Below, in pieces: positions 21,285-31,572 of a stretch of DNA of 64,000 nt (position 1 is the stretch's first letter; the number at the start of each line of letters is the position of its first letter). The translations under genes were made by a program, and so were the position numbers. Under the pieces are notes generated by a model. That model had not been told where the DNA came from. It did not search any database and saw only the letters and a program-made list of their open reading frames with translations. This stretch comes from Methylobacteriaceae bacterium (GTDB taxonomy: Bacteria > Pseudomonadota > Alphaproteobacteria > Rhizobiales > Beijerinckiaceae): assembly GCA_947444195.1 (NCBI GenBank), contig CANEZL010000025.1, positions 1 through 64,000 on the forward strand, written 5' to 3'.

Positions 21285-21614
21285 CGCCTTGCGTCTCGTG
21301 TCCTCGCCGCGCGGGCCGGCGGGTGCCGGCGCCTGTTTCGAGCGCTACTTATCCCAATTCTCGGCCGAGGGGAGCCGGTGTCGCGGCGCAATCGTGACGG
21401 CGGCGGGCGGGCGTTCGGCTCGCCGGCGGGCGTTGACCCGCGCGCCGCCCTGCTCTATGGAGCCGGGGTCAACGGGGCTCCGATGCGGGGCCCCGTCGCA
21501 TTTTCATACGCACCCGTGGGCGGCCTCAACCCCGCCCTGTCGTCCCGAAGGGCCCGCGGCCCGGTGGGAAGAGGAGGGCGCGTTCCTCGCAAAGACAGCA
21601 AGAGAGGACACGCG

Positions 21615-22232
21615 ATGTCGAAGCGCGTTCAGGCGAAGCACAAGCTCGATCGCCGCATGGGCCAGAACATCTGGGGCCGCCCGAAGAGCCCCGTCAACCG
21701 CCGCGAGTACGGCCCCGGCCAGCACGGCCAGCGCCGCAAGGGCAAGATGAGCGACTTCGGCACGCAGCTGCGCGCCAAGCAGAAGCTCAAGGGCTATTAC
21801 GGCAACATCACCGAGAAGCAGTTCCGCCGCTACTACGCCGAGGCGATCCGCCTGCGCGGCGATTCCGGCGAGAACCTCGTCGGCCTGCTGGAGCGCCGCC
21901 TCGACGCCGTGGTCTACCGGGCGAAGTTCGTGGCGACGCCGTTCGCCGCCCGCCAGTTCATCAACCACGGCCACATCAAGGTGAACGGCCAGCGCGTGAA
22001 CATCCCGAGCTTCCTCGTGAAGCCCGGCGACGTGATCGAGGTGAAGGAGGCCGCCCGCCAGTTCGAGGTCGTCATCGTCGCGACCCAGCTCGCCGAGCGC
22101 GACGTGCCCGACTACATCGAGGTCGACCACCAGAAGATGACCGCCCGCGTCACCCGCGTGCCGGGCCTCTCCGAGGTGCCCTACCCGGTGCAGATGGAGC
22201 CGAACCTCGTCATCGAGTTCTACTCGCGCTGA
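21615..22232 (+). CDS. rpsD: 30S ribosomal protein S4
   Basis: [77 protein letters not shown]; full-length 205 aa. Confidence 0.99.
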   Translation: MSKRVQAKHKLDRRMGQNIWGRPKSPVNRREYGPGQHGQRRKGKMSDFGTQLRAKQKLKGYYGNITEKQFRRYYAEAIRLRGDSGENLVGLLERRLDAVVYRAKFVATPFAARQFINHGHIKVNGQRVNIPSFLVKPGDVIEVKEAARQFEVVIVATQLAERDVPDYIEVDHQKMTARVTRVPGLSEVPYPVQMEPNLVIEFYSR

Positions 22233-22260
22233 TCGCCGTCGCAGGCGCTGCTCTTCCCGG

Positions 22261-22288
22261 GGGCCCGCGCGGATCGCGCGGGCCCTTC
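22261..22288 (+). terminator. probable intrinsic terminator after rpsD
   Basis: Perfect stem gggcccgcgcggatcgcgcgggccc followed by ttcgtcgttc. Confidence 0.65.
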
Positions 22289-22413
22289 GTCGTTCTCGGG
22301 GCCGGCGCGTTTTCCGGGCCGCCCGAGGCCAGGCTTCGGTTTGCCCGCATCCCGGCCTATGATGTCCGGCCGGCTGATTCCGGCGCCGCCCGTGCCCTCG
22401 GACAGGATCGCCC

Positions 22414-22881
22414 ATGCCGCTTGCCGCCGTTGCCGACCTCGCCGGATCGGGGCACAAGCAGGCCGGTGCCTTCCGCACGATCAGCGAGGTCGCCGAGGAT
22501 CTCGACGTGCCCCAGCACGTGCTCCGGTTCTGGGAGACGCGCTTCGGCCAGATCCGCCCGATGAAGCGGGCCGGCGGCCGGCGCTACTACCGGCCCGAGG
22601 ACGTCGAGCTCATCGCCGGCATCCGCCACCTGCTCCACGTGCAGCGCTACACCATCAAGGGCGCCCAGCGGGTCCTGAAGGAGAACGGCGTGCGCTTCGT
22701 GCAGGCGGTGGGGCGCGGCGAGGCCGTGGCCGCCGCCCCGTCCCTGCAGGAGGTCGAGGCCGAGGTTCCCGCCGGGATCCCGGCCGAGCGCGCCGCCCTG
22801 ATCGCGGCCCTGCGCGAGCTGCGCGCCTGCCGCGCCGCGCTGGCGGCCCTGCGCCTGCCCCCCGAGCCCGCCGAGGGCTGA
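22414..22881 (+). CDS. MerR family transcriptional regulator
   Basis: [70 protein letters not shown]. Confidence 0.93.
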   Translation: MPLAAVADLAGSGHKQAGAFRTISEVAEDLDVPQHVLRFWETRFGQIRPMKRAGGRRYYRPEDVELIAGIRHLLHVQRYTIKGAQRVLKENGVRFVQAVGRGEAVAAAPSLQEVEAEVPAGIPAERAALIAALRELRACRAALAALRLPPEPAEG

Positions 22882-22974
22882 GCCGGCCGCATCTCCCCTC
22901 GACGGGCCGGACCCGCCTCCCCACATCCCGGTCTCCGGCGACACCGCCGGACGCCAGACAGGGGAGTTTCGTCC

Positions 22975-23415
22975 ATGACCTTCGCCCGCCCGCTCGCCGC
23001 GCTCCTCGCCGGCAGCCTCGTGGTCGCGCCGGCCTTCGCGCAGACGACGATCACGAAGAGCGAGACGGTCTCCGCCGGCAAGACGGCCAGGCTCGCCATC
23101 GTGCCGAACCTGAAGACGGACTGCTCCGCGGGGCCGATGCCGGAGTTCAAGGTCTCCGGGGCGCCCAAGAACGGCGCGCTCATCACCAAGACCGGCAAGC
23201 AGAAGACCCCCGCGAACTACCGCTGCCCGAACAAGGACACCGCCGTCCAGGCGCTGTTCTACCAGCCCAAGGCGGGCTTCACCGGCGCCGACGAGGTCAC
23301 CTTCGAGATCCGCAACGCCGACGGCAAGGTCCAGACGCAGAACATCAAGATCACCGTCGAGGCCGGGTCCGGCAAGGCCGGCGGCGACGCCAAGAAGGAG
23401 GGCACGGACCTCTGA
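22975..23415 (+). CDS. exported Ig/cadherin-like hypothetical protein
   Basis: Signal peptide; ALFYQPKAGFTGADEVTFEIRNADGKVQTQNIKITVE resembles a bacterial Ig/cadherin-like strand pattern. Confidence 0.65.
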   Translation: MTFARPLAALLAGSLVVAPAFAQTTITKSETVSAGKTARLAIVPNLKTDCSAGPMPEFKVSGAPKNGALITKTGKQKTPANYRCPNKDTAVQALFYQPKAGFTGADEVTFEIRNADGKVQTQNIKITVEAGSGKAGGDAKKEGTDL

Positions 23416-23456
23416 TACGCGGCCCGATCGATCGCATCGTTGAACTGAGGGGCTCT

Positions 23457-23570
23457 TGTCCCCTCCCCCTTGGGGGAGGGGTTCGGGGTGGGGGTGGCGC
23501 AGGATCGAGCGTTCCGGTGCCTTCTGCGCCACCCCCACCTCCGGCTCCTCCCCGCAAGGGGGAGGAGAGG
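23457..23570. repeat. interspersed imperfect palindrome, family C (copy 2)
   Basis: tgtcccctcccccttgggggagggg...gccacccccacctccggctcctccccgcaagggggagg. Confidence 0.85.
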
Positions 23571-23838
23571 CCCGGGGTGCAGTCGGGGCGGTCGATGGGG
23601 AACATATGCAGCCGGCGCGCGGCCCAATCGCTGCGCCGCAAAAACCGGGCCGCCGCGGGCGAGGCAGAGTGCTTATGAACGATGGCGGCACAGCGCTGGA
23701 GGCCGTCTCCGCGGCCCCTGTGTTGCATGCGTCACACGCCTGTGCGGCGTGTTCGTCGCACTGCGACAAAAGCGGGCCTGTCGGTTGCATCCGAGGCGGG
23801 ACAGGATGAAGCTAACCGTGGTCTGAGAGGGTTATCGA

Positions 23839-25791
23839 ATGTCGATGCATGCGACGAACGACCTTTTCCAGAGTTTCGCGCGTGGCTACGAGGCCCGCCG
23901 CGACACGGAGATGACCCTCTCCGAGTATCTCGAGGCCTGCCGCGACAATCCGCTGATGTACGCCTCGGCGGCCGAGCGGATCCTAGAGGCGATCGGTAAG
24001 CCTGAATTCATCGATACGGCCAAGGATTCGCGTCTCGGCCGGATCTTCATGAACCGGACCATCCGCACCTATCCGGCCTTCGCCGAATTCTACGGCATGG
24101 AGGAGACGATCGAGCGGATCGTCTCGTTCTTCCGCCACGCCGCGCAGGGGTTGGAGGAGCGCAAGCAGATCCTCTACCTGCTCGGGCCCGTGGGCGGCGG
24201 CAAGTCGTCGCTGGCCGAGCGGCTGAAGGCCCTGATGGAGGTCCACCCCATCTACGTGCTCAAGGCCGGGGACGAGGTCTCGCCGGTCTTCGAGAGCCCG
24301 CTCGGTCTCTTCGACCCCGAGACCATGGGGGCGGAGATCCAGAGCCGCTACGGCATCCCGCGCCGGCGGCTGACCGGGCTGATGAGCCCCTGGGCCCTGA
24401 AGCGGCTCGACGAGTTCAACGGCGACATCGCGCGCTTCAAGGTCATCAAGGTCCGGCCCTCGCGCCTGCGCCAGATCGGCATCGCCAAGACCGAGCCCGG
24501 CGACGAGAACAACCAGGACATCTCCTCGCTGGTCGGCAAGGTCGACATCCGCCGCCTGGAGACGCTCTCGCAGGCGGACCCCGACGCCTACTCCTACTCG
24601 GGCGGCCTCAACCGGGCGAACCAGGGCGTCCTCGAATTCGTCGAGATGTTCAAGGCGCCGATCAAGATGCTCCACCCCCTGCTCACGGCGACGCAGGAGG
24701 GCAACTACGTCGGCACCGAGAACATCGGCGCGATCCCGTTCACCGGCGTGATCCTCGCCCACTCGAACGAGGCCGAGTGGCAGTCGTTCAAGACCAACAA
24801 GAACAACGAAGCCTTCATCGACCGCATCTACGTGATCAAGGTGCCCTACTGCCTCCGGGTCACGGAGGAGCAGCGCATCTACGACAAGCTGATCTCCGGC
24901 TCCGAGCTCTCGGACGCGGCCTGCGCGCCGGGCACCCTCGAGATGCTGGCCCGCTTCTCGGTGCTCTCGCGCCTGCGCGAGCACGCCAATTCCAACGTCT
25001 TCTCGAAGATGCGGGTCTACGACGGCGAGTCCCTGCGCGAGGTCGATCCCCGCGCCCGCTCCATGCAGGAGTACAAGGACACGGCCGGCGTTGACGAGGG
25101 CATGGACGGCGTCTCCACCCGCTTCGCCTTCAAGGTGCTCGCCGCGACCTTCAACCACGACACCACGGAGGTGTCGGCCGACCCCGTCCACCTGATGTAC
25201 GTGCTGGAACAGGCGCTGAAGCGCGAGCAATTGCCCCCCGAGACCGAGAAGCGCTACCTCGAGTTCATCAAGACCGAGCTCGCGCCGCGCTACGCGGAGT
25301 TCATCGGCCACGAGATCCAGAAGGCCTATCTCGAATCCTACCACGATTACGGGCAGAACCTCTTCGACCGCTACATCGACTACGCCGACGCCTGGATCGA
25401 GGACCAGGACTTCAAGGACGCCGAGACCGGCCAGCTCCTCAACCGCGAGCTCCTCAACCAAGAACTCACCAAGATCGAGAAGCCCGCCGGCATCGCCAAC
25501 CCCAAGGACTTCCGCAACGAGGTGGTGAAGTTCGCGCTCCGCTCCCGGGCGCAGCACGGGGGGCGCAACCCGAACTGGACGAGCTACGAGAAGCTGCGCG
25601 AGGTGATCGAGCGGCGCATGTTCTCCCAGGTCGAGGAGCTTCTGCCGGTCATCTCCTTCGGCTCGAAGAAGGACGGCGACACCGAGAAGAAGCACGGGGA
25701 GTTCGTGGAGCGCATGGTGGCGCGCGGCTACACCGAGCGGCAGGTCCGCCGGCTGGTCGAGTGGTACATGCGGGTGAAACAGGCCGGCTGA
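23839..25791 (+). CDS. prkA: PrkA family serine protein kinase (YeaG-like)
   Basis: 650 aa; LLGPVGGGKSSLAERLK, HPLLTATQEGNYVGTENIGAIPFTGVILAHSNEAEWQSFKTNKNNEAFIDRIYVIKVPYCLR. Confidence 0.97.
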   Translation: MSMHATNDLFQSFARGYEARRDTEMTLSEYLEACRDNPLMYASAAERILEAIGKPEFIDTAKDSRLGRIFMNRTIRTYPAFAEFYGMEETIERIVSFFRHAAQGLEERKQILYLLGPVGGGKSSLAERLKALMEVHPIYVLKAGDEVSPVFESPLGLFDPETMGAEIQSRYGIPRRRLTGLMSPWALKRLDEFNGDIARFKVIKVRPSRLRQIGIAKTEPGDENNQDISSLVGKVDIRRLETLSQADPDAYSYSGGLNRANQGVLEFVEMFKAPIKMLHPLLTATQEGNYVGTENIGAIPFTGVILAHSNEAEWQSFKTNKNNEAFIDRIYVIKVPYCLRVTEEQRIYDKLISGSELSDAACAPGTLEMLARFSVLSRLREHANSNVFSKMRVYDGESLREVDPRARSMQEYKDTAGVDEGMDGVSTRFAFKVLAATFNHDTTEVSADPVHLMYVLEQALKREQLPPETEKRYLEFIKTELAPRYAEFIGHEIQKAYLESYHDYGQNLFDRYIDYADAWIEDQDFKDAETGQLLNRELLNQELTKIEKPAGIANPKDFRNEVVKFALRSRAQHGGRNPNWTSYEKLREVIERRMFSQVEELLPVISFGSKKDGDTEKKHGEFVERMVARGYTERQVRRLVEWYMRVKQAG

Positions 25792-25870
25792 GGCGAGCCG
25801 CCACAGTTTCGAACGACCGGCCGCCGATGATCCGGCGGTCGTCTCAAGGAGGCGAGGGTTCGGACACCGA

Positions 25871-27166
25871 ATGCACATCGTCGACCGTCGGCTCAATCCC
25901 GGGGGCAAGAGCCTCCCCAACCGGCAGCGCTTCCTGCGCAGGGTCAAGGACGTGGCCCAGCGCGCGGTGCGCGAGTCCGCCCGCGAGCGCGACATCAAGG
26001 ACCTCGGCAAGGACGGTCGCGTCACGGTGCCCGCCGACGGGGTGCGCGAGCCCCGCTTCAGCCGCCAGTCCGGGACGGGGCTTCAGGACCACATCCTGCC
26101 CGGCAACAAGACCTACGTGGAGGGCGACACGATCGAGCGCCCGCCGGGCGGCGGAGGGGGGCGCGGCTCCGGTGAGGGGGGCGAGGGCGGCGAGAACAGC
26201 GAGGACGCCTTCCGCTTCGTGCTCACCCGCGAGGAATTCCTCGAACTCTTCCTCGAGGATCTGGAACTGCCCGATCTGGCCAAGCGGCGCCTCGCCGTGG
26301 TGGAGACGGAGGGGCTGCGGCGCGCCGGCTACACGGTGACGGGCTCGCCCGCCAACCTCGCCCTCGGCCGGACCCTGCGCAACTCGATGTCCCGGCGCAT
26401 CGCCCTGAAGCGCCCGAAGCCCGACGAGCTCGCCGCGCTCGAGGCCCGCATCGCGGCGCTGCCCGAGGAGGCGCCCGAGCGGGCCGACCTCGCGGCCTCG
26501 CTCAGGCTCCTGCAGGAGCGCTCCAGACGCATCCCCTACGTCGACCCGATCGACCTGCGCTTCCGCCGCTTCGAGCCCTACCCGAAGCCCATCGCCCAGG
26601 CGGTGATGTTCTGCCTGATGGACGTCTCGGGCTCGATGACCGAGCACATGAAGGATCTCGCCAAGCGCTTCTACATCCTGCTGCACATCTTCCTCACGCG
26701 CCGCTACCGGCACGTGGAGATCGTCTTCATCCGCCACACCGACCGGGCCACCGAGGTGGACGAGGAGACCTTCTTCGGATCCCGCGAGACCGGCGGCACG
26801 CTGGTCTCGTCGGCGCTCGTGGAGATGAAGCGCATCATCTCCGAGCGCTACGATCCGAACGACTGGAACATCTACGCGGCGCAGGCCTCGGACGGCGACA
26901 ACGTCTCCTCGGACGGGCCGACGGCGACGGAACTGCTGCGCGCCCACATCCTGCCCGCCTGCCAGCACTTCGCCTATCTCGAAGTGGGCGACGAGAACGG
27001 GCCGCGCGCCGGCTTCGTGGAGCACCGCACGACCCTGTGGCGCACCTACGAGGCCGTCGCCAAGGGCGGCGGCGGGCTCGCCATGCGCAAGGTCAACCAC
27101 CGGCGCGAGATCTATCCCGTGTTCCGCGAGCTGTTCGGCCGCAAGGACGCGAAGGCCGAGGCGTGA
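25871..27166 (+). CDS. YeaH/YhbH family protein (DUF444)
   Basis: MHIVDRRLNPGGKSLPNRQRFLRRVK...FCLMDVSGSMTEHMKDLAKRFYILLHIFLTRRYRHVEIVFIRHTDRATEVDEETFF. Confidence 0.97.
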   Translation: MHIVDRRLNPGGKSLPNRQRFLRRVKDVAQRAVRESARERDIKDLGKDGRVTVPADGVREPRFSRQSGTGLQDHILPGNKTYVEGDTIERPPGGGGGRGSGEGGEGGENSEDAFRFVLTREEFLELFLEDLELPDLAKRRLAVVETEGLRRAGYTVTGSPANLALGRTLRNSMSRRIALKRPKPDELAALEARIAALPEEAPERADLAASLRLLQERSRRIPYVDPIDLRFRRFEPYPKPIAQAVMFCLMDVSGSMTEHMKDLAKRFYILLHIFLTRRYRHVEIVFIRHTDRATEVDEETFFGSRETGGTLVSSALVEMKRIISERYDPNDWNIYAAQASDGDNVSSDGPTATELLRAHILPACQHFAYLEVGDENGPRAGFVEHRTTLWRTYEAVAKGGGGLAMRKVNHRREIYPVFRELFGRKDAKAEA

Positions 27167-27171
27167 GGGGC

Positions 27172-27290
27172 ATCTCCCCCCCCCCCTTGCGGGGAGGGGA
27201 TCAAGGGGTGGGGGTGCTTCAGGACGCGGCGTCGCGGTGCCACCTGCGCCACCCCCACCCCCGGCCCCTCCCCGCAAGGGGGAGGGGAGG
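27172..27290. repeat. interspersed imperfect palindrome, family C (copy 3)
   Basis: ctccccccccccccttgcggggagggg...gccacccccacccccggcccctccccgcaagggggagggg; fills nearly the whole yeaH-spoVR gap. Confidence 0.85.
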
Positions 27291-27312
27291 CGCTGTCGAG
27301 GAGAACGGCCAG

Positions 27313-28884
27313 ATGGTGACCAGCCTGAACCGCCCGAGGATCCAGCCGGTCAGGTCCGGCGAGCCCCTGTTCACGGGCAACGACTGGGATTTCGACACCA
27401 TCCGCCGCATCCACGACGCCTGCGAGGCCGTGGCGGGGCCGGAACTCGGCCTGTCCTGGTACCCGAACCAGATCGAGATCATCACCGCCGAGCAGATGCT
27501 CGACGCCTATGCCTCGATCGGCATGCCGCTGTTCTACAAGCACTGGTCCTTCGGCAAGCACTTCGCCCAGCACGAGGCCAGCTACCGGCGCGGCCTGATG
27601 GGGCTCGCCTACGAGATCGTCATCAACTCGGATCCGTGCATCTCCTACGTGATGGAGGAGAACACGGCCACGATGCAGACCCTCGTGATCGCCCACGCCG
27701 CCTTCGGCCACAACCACTTCTTCAAGAACAACTATCTCTTCCGCCAGTGGACGGATGCGGAGGGCATCCTCGACTATCTCGACTTCGCCAAGGGCTTCAT
27801 CAGCCGCTGCGAGGAGCGGCACGGCCATCAGGCGGTGGAGCAGGTGCTGGACGCCGCCCACGCCCTGATGAGCCAGGGGGTGCACCGCTATCCCCGCAAG
27901 AAGCGCCCCGACCTCGCCTCGGAACAGCGGCGCGAGCGCGAGCGCATCGAGCACGGCGAGCAGATCTACAACGACCTCTGGCGGACCCTGCCGGCCAAGC
28001 AGGGCGCCGCCCGCACCGACGCGGCGGCCGAGCGCAGGCGGGCGCTCCTCGAACTGCCGCAGGAGAACATCCTCTACTTCCTGGAGAAGGTCGCCCCGCG
28101 CCTGCGCCCCTGGCAGCGGGAGATCCTGCGCATCGTCCGCCTCGTGGCGCAGTATTTCTATCCCCAGCGCCAGACCAAGGTGATGAACGAGGGCTGCGCC
28201 ACCTACGTCCACTACCGGATCATGAACGCGCTGTCGGAGAAGGGGCAGATCGGCGAGGCGGCCTACCTCGAATTCCTGCAATCCCACACCAACGTCATCC
28301 GCCAGCCGACCTACGACGACCGCACCTATGGCGGCCACAACCCCTACGCGATCGGCTTCGCGATGATGCAGGACATCGCCCGCATCGTGGAGCAGCCCAC
28401 CGCCGAGGACCGCCAGTGGTTCCCCGAGATCGCAGGCCAGGGCGACGCCATGGGCGTGCTGCGCGATTGCTGGGAGAACTACCGCGACGAGAGCTTCATC
28501 GCCCAGTTCCTCTCACCGAAGCTGATGCGCGACCTGCGCCTGTTCCACGTGGTCGACGACCCCGACGAGCCGGACCTGCGCGTGGCCGCGATCCACGACG
28601 AGCGCGGCTACCGCAAGATGCGCCGCGCCTTCGCCCGCCAGTACGACGTGGCTTGGCTCGATCCCGACATCGAGGTGGTGGACGTGGACCTGGAGGGAGA
28701 CCGCCGCCTGATCCTGCACCACAAGGCGCTCAACCGGATCACGCTCCAGAAGGAGGATGCGGGCCGCGTGCTCCAGCACCTCGCCGACCTCTGGGGCTAC
28801 GACGTGGTGCTGAAGGAGGTCGATCCCGCGAGCGGCGCGGTGCTCGCCGAGCACCACGCGAGCACGCGGCCGATCTTCTTCTGA
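27313..28884 (+). CDS. SpoVR family protein (YcgB-like)
   Basis: GPELGLSWYPNQIEIITAEQMLDAYASIGMPLFYKHWSFGKHFAQHEASYRRGLMGLAYEIVINSDPCISYVMEENTATMQTLVIAHAAFGHNHFFKNN. Confidence 0.97.
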   Translation: MVTSLNRPRIQPVRSGEPLFTGNDWDFDTIRRIHDACEAVAGPELGLSWYPNQIEIITAEQMLDAYASIGMPLFYKHWSFGKHFAQHEASYRRGLMGLAYEIVINSDPCISYVMEENTATMQTLVIAHAAFGHNHFFKNNYLFRQWTDAEGILDYLDFAKGFISRCEERHGHQAVEQVLDAAHALMSQGVHRYPRKKRPDLASEQRRERERIEHGEQIYNDLWRTLPAKQGAARTDAAAERRRALLELPQENILYFLEKVAPRLRPWQREILRIVRLVAQYFYPQRQTKVMNEGCATYVHYRIMNALSEKGQIGEAAYLEFLQSHTNVIRQPTYDDRTYGGHNPYAIGFAMMQDIARIVEQPTAEDRQWFPEIAGQGDAMGVLRDCWENYRDESFIAQFLSPKLMRDLRLFHVVDDPDEPDLRVAAIHDERGYRKMRRAFARQYDVAWLDPDIEVVDVDLEGDRRLILHHKALNRITLQKEDAGRVLQHLADLWGYDVVLKEVDPASGAVLAEHHASTRPIFF

Positions 28885-28930
28885 CGCGCGGCGCCCGGCC
28901 CCGCGAAGGGAGCGGCGGCCGCGGCGGGCT

Positions 28931-29031
28931 GGAGCACGATGCGGGGAAGCGGAACCCGGTCTTCCGGATTCATCCTGCGACCACGAGAGGATGGAGCGGG
29001 CTGATGTTTCCGTGGAGATGCGGCAGGCCCT
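28931..29031 (+). repeat. interspersed repeat family A (copy 1)
   Basis: ggagcacgatgcggggaagcggaacccggtcttccggattcatc...; same family at 31573 (inverted) and 39681. Confidence 0.7.
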
Positions 29032-29133
29032 AGCGCATCGTCCCGAAAGGTGGTTGCCGGCTTTCGGAAAAGGACGATGTCAAATCAACAGCCTAGCGCA
29101 TCGCCCTGGATCCGATTTCCAGGACGATGCGCT
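29032..29133 (+). repeat. interspersed repeat family B (copy 2)
   Basis: tagcgcatcgtcccgaaaggtggttgccggctttcggaaaaggacgatg..., terminal inverted tagcgcatcg / cgatgcgcta; similar inverted copy near 4985-5043. Confidence 0.7.
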
Positions 29134-29941
29134 AGCCCGGCCGGCCGGGGCGCTCGGCCGGCTTGCGGCCGGACTTCTCGGCGGCCTCGATGGCCTTCCA
29201 GCGGTTCGGCTGGGCGACGAGGGCGCGCAGGGAGGCCACGTTCGCCTCGGCCTCGGCGGGCGGCATGTCCTTGCGCAGCACCGCCTCCGCCTCGGGGAAG
29301 CGGCCCTTCAGCCCCAGCACCATGGCGAGGTTGGCGCGCACCCGCGCGTCGGCGCCCGGCTGCTCGGCGGCCCGGCGCAGGGTCGCCTCGGCGGTGTCGA
29401 GCTGGCGGGCGAGCATGTAGGACAGGCCGAGATTGGACAGGACCGCCGGCTCGTTCGGGCGGATCTTCAGCGCGGCCTCGTAGAAGCCCTGCGCGCGGGC
29501 GTGGTCGCCCATCTGGTCCGCCGCCGAGCCCTGCGCGGAGAGGATGCGCCAGTCGGGCTGCGAGGGGGAATGGGCGTTCTGCAGGACCTCCTGCGCCTCC
29601 TGGAAGCGGCCGACCTCCACCAGGGACTTGCCGTAGGCGCCGAGGAGAACCTGATTGCGCGGGCTGCGCAGGGCCGCCTGCTGCAGCACGGCCGTGGCCT
29701 GCGTCCGCTGGTCGGTGGCGCGCAGGGCCTGGGCGTAGCGCATGGCCGTGGCGGCGTCCCCCGGATTGTCGGCGTAGCGCTTGGCGAGGCTCTCCACCTC
29801 GCGCCGGTCCACCTGCGGGCCGGACAGGCCGATCGAGCCCGTGGTCTCGGGCGAGCGCATCTGGCAGGCGCCGAGGCCGAGCCCGACCAGCGCGCAGGCG
29901 AGGATGCGGCCGAGGCCGCCGCGGCGAGGGGCCGTGTTCAT
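29132..29941 (-). CDS. tadD: TadD-like tetratricopeptide repeat lipoprotein
   Basis: Lipobox LGLGACQ; YGKSLVEVGRFQEAQEVLQNAHSPSQPDWRILSAQGSAADQMGDHARAQGFYEAALKIRPNEPAVLSNLGLSYMLARQLDTAEATLRRAA. Confidence 0.8.
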   Translation of the reverse strand: MNTAPRRGGLGRILACALVGLGLGACQMRSPETTGSIGLSGPQVDRREVESLAKRYADNPGDAATAMRYAQALRATDQRTQATAVLQQAALRSPRNQVLLGAYGKSLVEVGRFQEAQEVLQNAHSPSQPDWRILSAQGSAADQMGDHARAQGFYEAALKIRPNEPAVLSNLGLSYMLARQLDTAEATLRRAAEQPGADARVRANLAMVLGLKGRFPEAEAVLRKDMPPAEAEANVASLRALVAQPNRWKAIEAAEKSGRKPAERPGRPG

Positions 29942-30059
29942 GCAACGCTCCGAACGGGACCGAGGGCCGCCATGCGGCACAGGGCCAGGCCACGGTGGTA
30001 GAGCGTTAACCCTAACCGGCCGTTAAGCTGCCCCGACGCGCTGAGGACACCGCACGCCC

Positions 30060-31460
30060 ATGATCGACACGCCCGCCGAGACCGCCCCCGCGCTCCTGCC
30101 CGCCGGCACGCCGGGCATTCCCGTCAGCCTCGTGGCCGCGGACCGCTGGGAGGCGGTGGAGGCCGGGCTGACCCCGCCGGAGCGCGCCTTCGCCGGGGCG
30201 ACGGGCTTCGCCCCGAAGGCCGGCCGGATCGCGCTCCTGCCGGCGCCCGATGGCGGCCTCGGGCGCGTGCTGTTCGGCCTCGGGGACGTGGCGGGGCCGG
30301 GCCACGACCGCCTGCTGGCCGGCAAGCTGCCGGGTCTCCTGCCTCCTGGAACCTACCGGATCGAGGGCGCCGCCGAGCCCGGCACCGCCGCTCTCGCCTG
30401 GCTGATGGGCGCCTACGGCTTCCGCCGCTACCGGACCGCGCCCCCGGAGGCCCCGCGCCTCGTGGCGCCGGACGGCGTCGACGCCGACGAGACCGGCCGC
30501 ATCGCCGCGGCGGTGGCGCGGGGGCGCGACCTCATCAACACCCCGGCCAACGATCTCGGGCCGGCCGAGATCGAGGCCGCCGTGCGCGCCGTCGCCGCCC
30601 GGCACGGCGCGACGGTGCAGGTGACGGAGGGCGCTGCGCTGGCCGAGGGCTTCCCCCTCGTCCACGCGGTCGGCGCCGCCTCCGCCCGGCCCCCGCGCCT
30701 GATCGACCTCGCCTGGGGACCGGACGAGGCGCCGCGCGTGACCCTGGTGGGCAAGGGCGTGGCCTTCGACACGGGCGGGCTCGACATCAAGCCGTCGGCC
30801 GGCATGCTGCTGATGAAGAAGGACATGGGCGGGGCCGCCGTCGCCCTCGCGGTGGCCGACATGGCGATGGGCGCCCGCCTCGGCCTGCGCCTGCGCCTCC
30901 TGATCCCCGCCGTGGAGAACGCCGTCTCCGGCAACGCCTTCCGCCCCGGCGACGTGCTGGCGAGCCGCGCGGGCCTGCGGGTCGAGATCGGCAACACCGA
31001 TGCCGAGGGGCGCCTGATCCTCGCCGACGCCCTGGCGCTCGCCGATGCCGAGGATCCGGCCCTGCTCCTCGACTTCGCGACCCTGACCGGGGCGGCCCGC
31101 GTGGCCCTGGGGCCCGACCTGCCGGCCTTCTTCACCGACGACGACGGGCTCGCCGCCGAGATCGCCGCGGCCGGTGCCGCCGCGATCGATCCGGTCTGGC
31201 GCCTGCCCCTGCACCCGCCCTACGCGAGCCTGCTCGATTCGAAGGTGGCCGACCTCAACAACGTCTCGGGCGGCCCCTTCGCGGGGGCCATCACCGCGGC
31301 CCTGTTCCTGCGCCGCTTCGCCCCGCGGACGCGGGCGCACGCCCATTTCGACCTCTACGGCTGGAACCCATCCACGAAGCCGGGCCGGCCGGAGGGCGGC
31401 GAGGTGCAGGCCGCGCGCCTCGCCTACGCGCTGCTGAAGGCGCGCTATCCCGCCCGGTGA
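30060..31460 (+). CDS. leucyl aminopeptidase family (M17) protein
   Basis: LVGKGVAFDTGGLDIKPSAGMLLMKKDMGGAAVALAVADM...EIGNTDAEGRLILADALALAD. Confidence 0.95.
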   Translation: MIDTPAETAPALLPAGTPGIPVSLVAADRWEAVEAGLTPPERAFAGATGFAPKAGRIALLPAPDGGLGRVLFGLGDVAGPGHDRLLAGKLPGLLPPGTYRIEGAAEPGTAALAWLMGAYGFRRYRTAPPEAPRLVAPDGVDADETGRIAAAVARGRDLINTPANDLGPAEIEAAVRAVAARHGATVQVTEGAALAEGFPLVHAVGAASARPPRLIDLAWGPDEAPRVTLVGKGVAFDTGGLDIKPSAGMLLMKKDMGGAAVALAVADMAMGARLGLRLRLLIPAVENAVSGNAFRPGDVLASRAGLRVEIGNTDAEGRLILADALALADAEDPALLLDFATLTGAARVALGPDLPAFFTDDDGLAAEIAAAGAAAIDPVWRLPLHPPYASLLDSKVADLNNVSGGPFAGAITAALFLRRFAPRTRAHAHFDLYGWNPSTKPGRPEGGEVQAARLAYALLKARYPAR

Positions 31461-31572
31461 CGGCGGGGGCGCGAGACGTCTCGGAGGCGGAGGCAGGGGA
31501 GCGGCTCCTGCGCGGCCACGGCCCGCATGGCGGATCCACCGGCCCGCGCGGAAGCCCCATCCAAATCCCGCC

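Noticed and set aside
20181-22232. 683-aa plus-strand ORF
   Set aside because: Only its last 205 codons (rpsD) are real; the rest is antisense to the NDUFA9-like gene.
23983-26025. 680-aa minus-strand ORF opposite prkA
   Set aside because: Antisense shadow of a clear PrkA gene; high-GC third positions keep the opposite frame open.
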